Origin: Firmicutes bacterium UBA2595
Lineage (GTDB): Bacteria; Bacillota; Thermincolia; Thermincolales; UBA2595
Assembly (NCBI GenBank): GCA_002339745.1
Contig: DDKP01000120.1
Span: forward strand, 1 to 6,091
Length of the DNA: 6,091 nucleotides
Direction: 5' to 3'
The notes under the pieces were generated by a model. That model did not search any database, had not been told where the DNA came from, and saw only the letters and a program-made list of their open reading frames with translations. Of this stretch, positions 1 through 6,000 are shown in pieces. Position 1 is the stretch's first letter. Each line of letters starts with the position of its first letter. Made by a program: the position numbers and the translations under genes.

Positions 1-159
1 GACGGCGGATCGCAGGCCAGTGGACGTCAGCTTCGCTCTACGGAACACACCTGCCTCTCAAACGTACTGCTGACTTCAGTTCGCCCGGAGGAAAGTATCC
101 ATCCCGTTTATATTGCAATAAACTGGATTTATCAACAGCCCCGTTATGGGACAGCTTCT
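1..159. repeat. Palindromic repeat element, copy 1 (right half only, cut by the window edge)
   Basis: This is a diverged relative of the element at 1812-2033. Three blocks match its right arm in the same order and orientation. Positions 15-26 match 1935-1946 (11/12). Positions 41-58 match 1963-1980 (17/18, shared core CGGAAYACACCTGCCTCT). The terminal block 128-159 (TTATCAACAG...GTTATGGGACAGC) matches 2000-2033 with two single-base gaps. By comparison with copy 2, the symmetry axis should fall at about position 2-3, so the left arm should lie just outside the window. Between the second and third blocks copy 1 has about 69 bases where copy 2 has 19, and this extra segment carries its own hairpin (101-128). 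No open reading frame with a ribosome binding site was found here. The end at 159 is 32 bases from the rex stop codon. Confidence 0.7.
101..128. repeat. Internal hairpin in the extra segment of repeat copy 1
   Basis: An inverted repeat of 11 bp per arm with one mismatch and a six-base loop: ATCCCGTTTAT, loop ATTGCA, ATAAACTGGAT. Read on the minus strand it lies about 65 bases beyond the rex stop codon. It has no following T-run, so it is not a convincing intrinsic terminator. It falls in the roughly 50 bases that copy 1 has and copy 2 lacks, so it may be a nested insertion or a lineage-specific expansion of the repeat. Confidence 0.55.
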
Positions 160-166
160 TTTTGTT

Positions 167-195
167 TATATAATCACTTTCACTTGAAAACTCAA
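167..195 (-). promoter_or_regulatory. Weak candidate promoter reading left out of the window
   Basis: On the minus strand TTGAGT (190-195) and TATATA (167-172) are separated by exactly 17 bases, a reasonable sigma-A-type arrangement. The -35 box overlaps the rex stop codon (192-194). The predicted start near position 160 coincides with the outer end of repeat copy 1, so a transcript would run through the repeat toward whatever gene lies left of the window. The region is AT-rich, so a chance match is quite possible. Confidence 0.3.
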
Positions 196-824
196 GCGTT
201 TTTCATGCACAGGTGGAAGGTTAGAATTTCCAAACGTGTCGAGAGGTCAATGTCCCTTACCTGCACATTATCAGGAACTGATAGTACTTTGGGGGCAAAA
301 TTAAGAATAGCCTTGACTCCGGCCTTGATCAACTGGTTGGCCGCCTCCTGTGCAGCCGATGCCGGAACCGTAATAATCCCTATCTTAACATTATGCTGTT
401 TGATGATTTCTTCCATCTTTTCGGGACCCATAACTTCAAGATCCATTATTTTTTTGCCAATCTTGGTTACATCATTGTCAAACACACCAACTATCTCAAA
501 ACCGCGCTCGCGGAAACCGCGGTAAGATATCAGGGCAGACCCCAGGTTTCCAACTCCTACCACCACTACAGTCCATTTCCCGCTAAGACCCAGAATCTTT
601 AAGGTATGTTTCAGGAGGTCCTTTACATTATAACCCACACCCCGGGTTCCGAATTCTCCAAAGTAGGCCAGGTCTTTTCTCACCTGTGCCGGGCTGACTC
701 CGACTCCTTCAGCTATTTCACCGGAAGATATAGTGACAATGCCCTTTTTATCGACTTGCTCGAGAAATCGCGAATAAACTGACATTCTAACTATTGTAGC
801 TTCAGGGATTTTCAACGCCTTCAA
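192..824 (-). CDS. rex: Redox-sensing transcriptional repressor Rex
   Basis: Rex is a homodimeric cytoplasmic repressor that senses the NADH/NAD+ ratio: it binds operators when NAD+ prevails and is released by NADH, derepressing fermentation, respiration and NADH-reoxidising genes. The 210-residue length is normal for the family. The N-terminal winged helix (about 1-80) opens with the typical MKxLKIPEATIVR start and holds the recognition helix with SPAQVRKDLAYFGEFG at 44-59, followed by TRGVGY. The Rossmann domain follows, with GVGNLG at 90-95 and FDND at 115-118, where the acidic residue is expected to contact the adenosine ribose. The C-terminal helix ending in LTFHL (201-205) is the segment swapped between dimer partners. 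The start is a TTG, supported by an AAGGAGG site seven bases upstream and by the family's usual N-terminus. It has its own promoter at 859-887. I saw no Rex-type operator (TTGTGA-N6-TCACAA or TTGTTAA-N4-TTAACAA) in the window, so autoregulation is not supported here. Confidence 0.96.
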   Translation of the reverse strand: MKALKIPEATIVRMSVYSRFLEQVDKKGIVTISSGEIAEGVGVSPAQVRKDLAYFGEFGTRGVGYNVKDLLKHTLKILGLSGKWTVVVVGVGNLGSALISYRGFRERGFEIVGVFDNDVTKIGKKIMDLEVMGPEKMEEIIKQHNVKIGIITVPASAAQEAANQLIKAGVKAILNFAPKVLSVPDNVQVRDIDLSTRLEILTFHLCMKNA

Positions 825-831
825 GTTATTC

Positions 832-838
832 CCTCCTT
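832..838 (-). promoter_or_regulatory. Ribosome binding site that fixes the TTG start of rex
   Basis: On the minus strand AAGGAGG lies seven bases before the TTG at 822-824. It is a near-perfect anti-16S match. No in-frame ATG lies nearby, the next methionine being residue 14 inside the DNA-binding domain. This makes TTG the start with good confidence. Confidence 0.85.
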
Positions 839-858
839 CTTGCCCTTCTTAGAAATTA

Positions 859-887
859 ATTATATCATGGGGAATAAACTTGGACAA
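859..887 (-). promoter_or_regulatory. Sigma-A-type promoter of rex
   Basis: On the minus strand a -35 box TTGTCC (882-887) and a perfect -10 box TATAAT (859-864) are separated by exactly 17 bases. Transcription should start near 852, giving a leader of about 28 bases that carries the rex ribosome binding site. The -35 box sits three bases beyond the stop codon of the SPOR-domain gene. There is no terminator between the two genes, so rex may also be reached by read-through. Confidence 0.75.
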
Positions 888-889
888 TG

Positions 890-1717
890 TTAAGTTTTGT
901 CGATATTATCAATTTCCTGCCATAAAAGAAGATAATTATCTACAAAATTAAGGAGCCGGTACTGCAGAAGCCTAAAGTTTTCTTGATTTCTCAGCTGTTG
1001 AAAATTGTCCAGTTGGGCATGATACCCTTCTACTGTATCCATAAGATTTTCAAACCGTTTATTTATGGTATCACTGTTGGTCCGGACAACGGCAAAACTC
1101 TGAATCTCCTCGTAAACCTTACCAATTACCGTTATCTGGCTGGAAACTACTGACCATTGCAGGTCCTCGACTCTGTCGGCATGGAAGATTTTCAGATTCT
1201 CTTTTAGCCAGGCGGTATATGCTCTCAATACAGGGGCAATTTGATTGATGAAAGTTTCGTTCCCTTCGCCATACCACAGGTTTGACCCGTTTATTACAGC
1301 CGACCCGCTGAAACTGCCGATTCCCTTGTCCTTTAACTGTTGTTTGATCGTTTCTGTGCGTTCACGCTTTTGATAAACCCCTATCCATATTTTGTAGGGC
1401 GCGGATTGGGTTACGTAAGGGTGGTACCCCATTTCTTTCAGGAACTGCGCTGCTTGCTGTGCCCCTTGCAAATCAGAGTAGACCCCTGCCTGAAGATAGT
1501 ATACTGGTATAGGGTCTAAGAAAAGCACCCTGCGGTTATCACTGGCTGCAACTGATTTGGAATTATCGGTGTTTACTTTTGTGCTTCTGGGAACAGTTCC
1601 CTCCTTAATGATGCTCAAATATAACTGCCCCAGGCAGAATGATATCCCAACAGCCAAACATGACACCAGCAAGATAAACAGTAAGATCCCGAACCTCATC
1701 GTCATTCCCCTGCGCAT
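890..1717 (-). CDS. Membrane-anchored SPOR-domain protein, SpoIIB-like by position
   Basis: A 275-residue protein when read from the ATG at 1715-1717. It has a short basic N-terminus (MRRGMTMR), one hydrophobic segment at about 9-35 acting as an uncleaved signal anchor, a polar linker (about 40-68), then a SPOR domain at about 70-142 with the typical YYLQAGVYSDLQGAQQAAQ start and YKIWIGVYQKRERTE second strand. The C-terminal 150-275 is predicted mainly helical, and I recognise no domain in it. SPOR domains bind denuded glycan strands of peptidoglycan at septa, so this should act on the outer face of the membrane. In Bacillus, spoIIB, a SPOR protein of the engulfment septum, lies close downstream of valS-folC. 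The same context here suggests a related role, but orthology is inferred and the cytoplasmic part is shorter than I recall for SpoIIB. A longer frame from a GTG at 1765 (291 aa) has no ribosome binding site and would put a charged stretch before the anchor. A general cell-wall or division role is the alternative. Confidence 0.85.
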   Translation of the reverse strand: MRRGMTMRFGILLFILLVSCLAVGISFCLGQLYLSIIKEGTVPRSTKVNTDNSKSVAASDNRRVLFLDPIPVYYLQAGVYSDLQGAQQAAQFLKEMGYHPYVTQSAPYKIWIGVYQKRERTETIKQQLKDKGIGSFSGSAVINGSNLWYGEGNETFINQIAPVLRAYTAWLKENLKIFHADRVEDLQWSVVSSQITVIGKVYEEIQSFAVVRTNSDTINKRFENLMDTVEGYHAQLDNFQQLRNQENFRLLQYRLLNFVDNYLLLWQEIDNIDKT

Positions 1718-1725
1718 CCATTCCA

Positions 1726-1730
1726 CCTCC
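1726..1730 (-). promoter_or_regulatory. Ribosome binding site selecting the internal ATG of the SPOR-domain gene
   Basis: On the minus strand GGAGG, within TTGGAGGTGG, lies eight bases before the ATG at 1715-1717. The longer alternative start (GTG at 1765) is preceded by an AT-rich stretch without a purine-rich site. The short form is therefore preferred. Confidence 0.75.
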
Positions 1731-1748
1731 AAAACCTGCTTTAGAACA

Positions 1749-1777
1749 ATAATATGGACTCTCACTGAAAATTAGAA
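1749..1777 (-). promoter_or_regulatory. Weak candidate promoter of the SPOR-domain gene
   Basis: On the minus strand TATTAT (1749-1754, five of six to the -10 consensus) stands 17 bases from TTCTAA (1772-1777), which matches the -35 consensus at only three positions. TTGTTC at 1775-1780 is a better -35 but at a 20-base spacing. A start near 1742 would give a leader of about 25 bases with the ribosome binding site in it. It would also exclude the GTG start at 1765. An alternative sigma factor is possible and cannot be judged. Confidence 0.35.
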
Positions 1778-1811
1778 CAAGCCCCGCAAGGAGAAGCCCT
1801 TGTCCTACGAA

Positions 1812-1845
1812 AGGAGCTGTCCTATTAATTAGGCCTGTTGACAAA
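1812..1845 (+). repeat. Left terminal inverted repeat of copy 2
   Basis: A 34-base arm matching the reverse complement of 2000-2033 at 26 of 34 positions. The best conserved parts are the outer AGGAGCTGTCC and the inner TGTTGACAAA. Outside it similarity to the other termini fades within a few bases. Confidence 0.75.
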
Positions 1846-1999
1846 CTTCTTTACTTTAAATATACAGGGGCAGGTATATTCCTGCGAACGGCCACAATCT
1901 CCACCGGCAAGCCGCTCACGCATATACGTTCGCGGGCCGGTGGACGATATAACGCCGTTCTCCGGAATACACCTGCCTCTGTTATCCGCTTAAAGTTCC

Positions 2000-2033
2000 T
2001 TTGTCAACAAACCCCGTTAATGGGATAGCCCCT
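2000..2033 (-). repeat. Right terminal inverted repeat of copy 2, abutting the folC stop
   Basis: The partner of 1812-1845, also matched by the terminus of copy 1 at 128-159. Within it a subterminal CCC-GTTAAT-GGG can form a small hairpin, and copy 1 keeps CCC-CGTTAT-GGG at the same place. The folC stop codon (2035-2037) begins directly outside it. Confidence 0.75.
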
Positions 2034-2034
2034 G

Positions 2035-3321
2035 TCAGACCAATAGCTCCCTGGCTTCGGCTACCATATAAAGGGAGCCTGTTACACATACGAGATCTTC
2101 CGGACTGGCAAGGCTTATGCCTTTTTCCACAGCCTGGCGGATATCTTCTATCAGGTACACTTCATCAACATATTTTCCTACTTCGCCGGCGATCTTTTCC
2201 CAGTCCCCGGCTCTCGGTGAATTAGGTTTAGTCACAACTACCGCTTTGGCAAGAGGGGCAAGCTGCGCAACCACTTTTTCCCGCTCTTTATCCCCCAGCA
2301 TTCCAAAAACCAGGATGAGATTCCGGTATTTGAACAATTCTGTCAGAGCTTTTCGCAAGGTAAGAGCACCGTGGAGGTTGTGAGCGCCGTCCAGCAGTAT
2401 CCGCGGGGTATGGCCGACCAGTTCCAACCTGGCAGGCCAGGCTGCATCAGCCAACCCTTGTCTGATTATGCCCTCCTCAAATGCGTATCCAAACTTTCGC
2501 AAAAGCTCCACTGCTGCCACGGCAGTGGCGGCATTGCAAATCTGGTGGTCACCTGCCAGCCGGATATATAGGTTTTTATATAAACCTTCGGGTAAATACA
2601 GGTTAAATTCCTGGCCTTCCTCAGAACTCTTTGTGATTTCCCATGTAATACCCCTGCCGACTTCAACAAGTTCACAGTTCTTTTGCCGGCTTACCTCCCT
2701 GATTATGTCCAGGGCTTCCGGGTCATCGGTTGCAGTAACCACCGGGACTCCTTCTTTGATTATCCCGGCCTTTACCGTGGCGATTTCTCTTATAGTACTG
2801 CCCAGATAATCCATATGGTCCATGGCCACATTAGTAATGACTGAGACCAGTGGTATGACGACGTTGGTTGAATCGATGGCTCCCCCCAGGCCCACCTCCA
2901 GAACCAGGAAGTCTACATTCTCCTGAAAAAAGTAAACAAAAGCAATCGCGGTACTTACTTCAAACTCAGTAGGATGTTCGAAACCCTCCGCCACCATTTG
3001 CTCCAGGTGAGGCCGAAGCATTGTCAGTATTTCGGCGATCCGTCCCTGGCTTATCTCCATGCCGTTAATCCTGTATCTCTCGCAGTAAGAATGGAGATGA
3101 GGGGAAGTGAACATCCCGGTTTTGTATCCCCTGGCCTGCAGTATAGCTGCAACCATGGCCGCAGTAGAGCCCTTTCCGTTAGTACCCCCTATGTGGATAA
3201 CCTTCAGCGTTCTGTGAGGATTATCCAGCCTCCTCAGGAGCTCCTCAATGCGGCCCAGCCCAAAATTGAACCCGAACTTGGTCAGGTTTCGCAAAAATTC
3301 CAGAGCCTCGTCAAAGTTCAT
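2035..3321 (-). CDS. folC: Bifunctional folylpolyglutamate synthase / dihydrofolate synthase
   Basis: FolC is a cytoplasmic ATP-dependent ligase of the Mur ligase superfamily. It adds glutamate to dihydropteroate to make dihydrofolate, and in most bacteria also extends the gamma-glutamate tail of tetrahydrofolate, which keeps folates in the cell. The 428 residues are the usual length. Visible motifs are the P-loop GTNGKGS at 46-52, TSPHL at 72-76, EVGLGGAIDSTN at 142-153, the family signature with DHMDYLG at 168-174 and KAGIIK at 184-189 (the lysine expected to be carbamylated), WPARLE at 295-300, and DGAHN at 311-315 opening the C-terminal domain. VTGSLY near 413-418 is the usual ending. The ATG is preceded by AAAGGAG seven bases upstream. 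The gene starts 26 bases after valS with no terminator between, so both are probably co-transcribed under the valS T-box. Whether it has both activities cannot be told from motifs alone. Confidence 0.96.
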   Translation of the reverse strand: MNFDEALEFLRNLTKFGFNFGLGRIEELLRRLDNPHRTLKVIHIGGTNGKGSTAAMVAAILQARGYKTGMFTSPHLHSYCERYRINGMEISQGRIAEILTMLRPHLEQMVAEGFEHPTEFEVSTAIAFVYFFQENVDFLVLEVGLGGAIDSTNVVIPLVSVITNVAMDHMDYLGSTIREIATVKAGIIKEGVPVVTATDDPEALDIIREVSRQKNCELVEVGRGITWEITKSSEEGQEFNLYLPEGLYKNLYIRLAGDHQICNAATAVAAVELLRKFGYAFEEGIIRQGLADAAWPARLELVGHTPRILLDGAHNLHGALTLRKALTELFKYRNLILVFGMLGDKEREKVVAQLAPLAKAVVVTKPNSPRAGDWEKIAGEVGKYVDEVYLIEDIRQAVEKGISLASPEDLVCVTGSLYMVAEARELLV

Positions 3322-3347
3322 ATCTCTACTCCTTTCGGGCTGGTCTG

Positions 3348-5996
3348 TCAGGATTTCCGGAGGCTTTTCAGCCTCTCCTCGATGGCGTCCTTTTTGGCCT
3401 GAAACTCATTTTGTTTGGCTCGCTCTCTCTCAATGACATCAGCGGGAGCCTTGTCCAGAAAACCCTTATTGGATAGCTTTCCGCCGACTCTGGACAGCTC
3501 TTTGTCCAGGACGGCCAGTTCTTTTTCCAGCCGGGTTAATTCCCTGTCAATGTCGATAAGCCCTTTCAAGGGCGCGTATATTTCCACACCCCCGGTAATG
3601 GCGGTCATGGCTTGTTCCGGCTTTGTAGAAATTGTCTTTTCCAGAGTAATATCCGGTGCGGCAGCCAAATTCCGGATGTAATCCAGGCCCGTCATCAAGG
3701 CTATATAATTGGCTTCCGAGTTTGCCGCAATAATAACCTCGGCCTTGCGGGAAGGCGGCACATTCATTTCAGCCCTGATATTCCGGATTGACTTGATAAC
3801 TTCCATAACGGTTATCATCTGCTCCACTGCTTCATCATCCCTGAGGGCAGGGTCATACTGGGGCCATTTCTGCAGCATGATGGTTTCCCCCTCATGGGGC
3901 AGGCGCTGCCATATCTCCTCGGTGATAAAAGGCATCATGGGGTGCAGCAGTTTCATGGTGTTGGAAAGAACGTACCATAGCACATATTGGGCTGTTTTTT
4001 TGCTGAGCTCGTCCTTCTTCCCGTAAAGGGCAGGCTTGGCCAGCTCGATATACCAGTCACAGAACTCGCTCCAGATAAAGTCATACAGTATCCGGGCAGC
4101 TTCACCGAGGTCATACCTTTCCAGGTTCCTCGTCACTTCACCAACAGTCTCGTTAAACCTGCTGAGGATCCACCTGTCCGCCAGGGCATAGTCCTGCCCC
4201 ACTTCTTCCGGGTTAAAATCACCCAGGTTCATCATGACAAAACGGGAAGCGTTCCAGATTTTGTTAGCGAAGTTCCGGGCGCTTTCCAGGCGCTCAAAAT
4301 GGAACCTAAGGTCATTGCCCGGGGTATTCCCGGTTATCAGCATAAACCTCAGGGTATCGGCGCCGTATTTATCTATGACCTCTATTGGGTCAACCCCGTT
4401 GTTCAGGGACTTGCTCATCTTCCGGCCCAAGGCATCCAGCACCAGTCCGTGAATGAAAACTTCCCTGAACGGGACGTCGTTCATAAACTCCATACCCATG
4501 AAGATCATTCTGGCTACCCAGAAAAAGATAATATCCCTCCCTGTCACCAGCACCGAAGTAGGATAAAAATGTTCAAGTTCGGGAGTTTTTTCCGGCCAGC
4601 CCAGGGTAGAAAACGGCCACAGGCCTGAACTGAACCACGTATCGAGGACGTCGGGGTCCTGTTCCAGCTTGCCACTGCCACATTTGGAACACCCGGCAGG
4701 CGGCTCGGTGTCACATATAAGCTCATTACAGTCACCGCAGTACCAGACAGGAATCCGGTGCCCCCACCACAGCTGACGGGAAATACACCAGTCACGGATA
4801 TTTTCCATCCAGTTCAGGTATATCTTTGTAAATCGTTCCGGAACGAACCTCACCCGGCCGTCTCTAGCCGCCCGGATGGCCGGTTCGGCCAAAGGTTTCA
4901 TCTTTACGAACCACTGCTTGGAAATCATAGGCTCAACCACGGTTGAGCACCTATAGCATTGTCCAACGGCATGAGGGTGGTCCTCGACCTTAAGGAGAAA
5001 GCCTCCCTCTTTCAGGTCCTTCAGTATTTCTTTCCGGCATTCATACCTGTCCATCCCCTGGTACTTGCCGGCTTGTTCGTTCATTGTGCCGTCTAGGTTC
5101 ATGACATTGACCTCGGGCAGATTGTGTCTCCGGCCCACCTCAAAGTCGTTGGGGTCATGAGCGGGGGTAATCTTGACTACCCCGGTCCCGAATTCCGGGT
5201 CGACATACTCGTCGGCAATAACGGGTATCTCCCTTCCGACAATCGGGAGAATAACGGTCTTTCCTACCAGGCGCTTATACCGCTCGTCTTCCGGGTGAAC
5301 CGCTACCGCTGTATCACCCAGCATCGTTTCGGGCCGGGTAGTGTCCAGGTAAACATACTCGTCACTGTGCTTGACCGGGTATCTCAGGCGATAGAAATGG
5401 CCTTCCTGCTCCTCGTGCTCAACCTCGATATCGGATATCGTGGTATGGCACTTGGGGCACCAGTTTATAATGTAATTGTCCTGGTATATCAGGCCCTTCC
5501 GGTACAGGTCCACAAAGACCTTTTGGACCGCATGGGAACACCCTTCATCCATGGTAAAGCGCTCCCGGTCCCAGTCACAGGAAGACCCCAGCACCCTCAG
5601 CTGGCTGGCAATCCGGTCATGGTAAAATTCTTTCCATTCCCATACCCGCTCCAGAAACTTTTCCCGGCCCAGGTCGTACTTGGACAACCCTTCTTTGGCA
5701 ATCTGTTCTTCCACCTTGGCCTGGGTGGCAATGCCCGCGTGGTCTGTTCCGGGAACCCACAGGGTATTGTAACCCTGCATACGGCGCCACCTGATCAGGA
5801 TATCCTGGAGGGTATTGTCCATGGCATGTCCCATATGCAAAGCCCCTGTTACATTGGGCGGGGGCATCACAATAGTAAACGGTTCTTTGTCTTTTTCCAC
5901 TTCGGCATGGAAAAAGCCGTTATCCTCCCAAAACCTGTACCATTTCTTTTCTACCTTTTGAGGGTCGTAAGTAGTCGGAATGTTTTTCTGTTCCAT
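3348..5996 (-). CDS. valS: Valyl-tRNA synthetase (class I)
   Basis: Charges tRNA-Val with valine in the cytoplasm and edits misactivated threonine. The 882 residues match full-length bacterial enzymes. In order: PPPNVTGALHMGH at 45-57 with the HIGH-type motif as HMGH (54-57); GTDHAGIATQ at 83-92; the inserted CP1 editing domain at about 190-350 with TTRPETMLGD at 219-228 and PAHDPNDF at 278-285; cysteine pairs at 180/183 and 347/350 and again at 420/423 and 436/439, fitting two zinc sites; DWCISRQLWWGHRIPVWYC at 402-420; KMSKS at 526-530; the helical anticodon-binding domain at about 600-750; and a C-terminal coiled-coil arm at about 815-880 that contacts the tRNA elbow. The ATG has AGGAGG five bases upstream. 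The T-box leader places it under control of uncharged tRNA. No key residue is missing. Confidence 0.98.
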   Translation of the reverse strand: MEQKNIPTTYDPQKVEKKWYRFWEDNGFFHAEVEKDKEPFTIVMPPPNVTGALHMGHAMDNTLQDILIRWRRMQGYNTLWVPGTDHAGIATQAKVEEQIAKEGLSKYDLGREKFLERVWEWKEFYHDRIASQLRVLGSSCDWDRERFTMDEGCSHAVQKVFVDLYRKGLIYQDNYIINWCPKCHTTISDIEVEHEEQEGHFYRLRYPVKHSDEYVYLDTTRPETMLGDTAVAVHPEDERYKRLVGKTVILPIVGREIPVIADEYVDPEFGTGVVKITPAHDPNDFEVGRRHNLPEVNVMNLDGTMNEQAGKYQGMDRYECRKEILKDLKEGGFLLKVEDHPHAVGQCYRCSTVVEPMISKQWFVKMKPLAEPAIRAARDGRVRFVPERFTKIYLNWMENIRDWCISRQLWWGHRIPVWYCGDCNELICDTEPPAGCSKCGSGKLEQDPDVLDTWFSSGLWPFSTLGWPEKTPELEHFYPTSVLVTGRDIIFFWVARMIFMGMEFMNDVPFREVFIHGLVLDALGRKMSKSLNNGVDPIEVIDKYGADTLRFMLITGNTPGNDLRFHFERLESARNFANKIWNASRFVMMNLGDFNPEEVGQDYALADRWILSRFNETVGEVTRNLERYDLGEAARILYDFIWSEFCDWYIELAKPALYGKKDELSKKTAQYVLWYVLSNTMKLLHPMMPFITEEIWQRLPHEGETIMLQKWPQYDPALRDDEAVEQMITVMEVIKSIRNIRAEMNVPPSRKAEVIIAANSEANYIALMTGLDYIRNLAAAPDITLEKTISTKPEQAMTAITGGVEIYAPLKGLIDIDRELTRLEKELAVLDKELSRVGGKLSNKGFLDKAPADVIERERAKQNEFQAKKDAIEERLKSLRKS

Positions 5997-6000
5997 AAGA

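Larger units (their letters stand above)
1812..2033. repeat. 222-bp palindromic repeat element, copy 2 (complete), MITE-like
   Basis: The whole segment is an imperfect palindrome around an axis at 1922/1923. Three pairs of arms keep the same register. Positions 1812-1845 match the reverse complement of 2000-2033 at 26 of 34 positions (outer end AGGRGCTRTCCYATTAA, inner end TGTTGACAAA). Positions 1864-1892 match 1954-1982 at 25 of 29 (core GGCAGGTRTATTCC). CCACCGGC at 1901-1908 pairs perfectly with 1936-1943. The 27-base centre is itself partly symmetric. The ends are supported by three independent termini (1812, 2033 and 159 in copy 1), after which similarity stops. No coding frame, transposase or clear target-site duplication is seen. 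The right end is two bases from the folC stop codon. Transcribed on the minus strand it would fold into a very long hairpin between folC and the SPOR gene. It resembles a non-autonomous snap-back (MITE-type) element, but I do not recognise the family. Confidence 0.8.

Noticed and set aside
183..196. CTTGA-AAAC-TCAAG hairpin at the rex stop as a terminator
   Set aside because: Only five pairs, AT-rich, overlapping the coding end, and with no clean T-run following on the minus strand.
184..525. Plus-strand open frame of 113 codons opposite rex
   Set aside because: Shadow of rex on the other strand. Its first codon overlaps the rex end and has no credible Shine-Dalgarno.
1605..1844. Minus-strand frame of 79 codons with a hydrophobic stretch, starting in the repeat
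   Set aside because: It overlaps the SPOR-domain gene in another frame and starts with TTG in the terminal repeat without a good ribosome binding site. A similar start (MST...N..AP) appears on the plus strand at 2001 only because the two terminal repeats are complementary.
1812..2033. Palindrome read as an intrinsic terminator, attC site or CRISPR
   Set aside because: It is too long and lacks a T-run for a simple terminator, has no integron core-site pair or integrase nearby, and has no regularly spaced repeats. A palindromic repeat element fits better.
1801..2045. Target-site duplication flanking copy 2
   Set aside because: Flanks at 1800-1811 and 2034-2045 were compared for direct repeats of 2-9 bases; none was convincing, so transposition is not proven by this feature.
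2974..3402. Plus-strand open frame of 142 codons across the valS-folC junction
   Set aside because: Antisense to two well-supported genes, with no ribosome binding site and no recognisable domain.
3987..4628. Plus-strand open frame of 213 codons
   Set aside because: It lies wholly antisense to valS, whose reading frame shows all catalytic motifs. It is the opposite-strand shadow of a moderately GC-rich gene and resembles no known protein.
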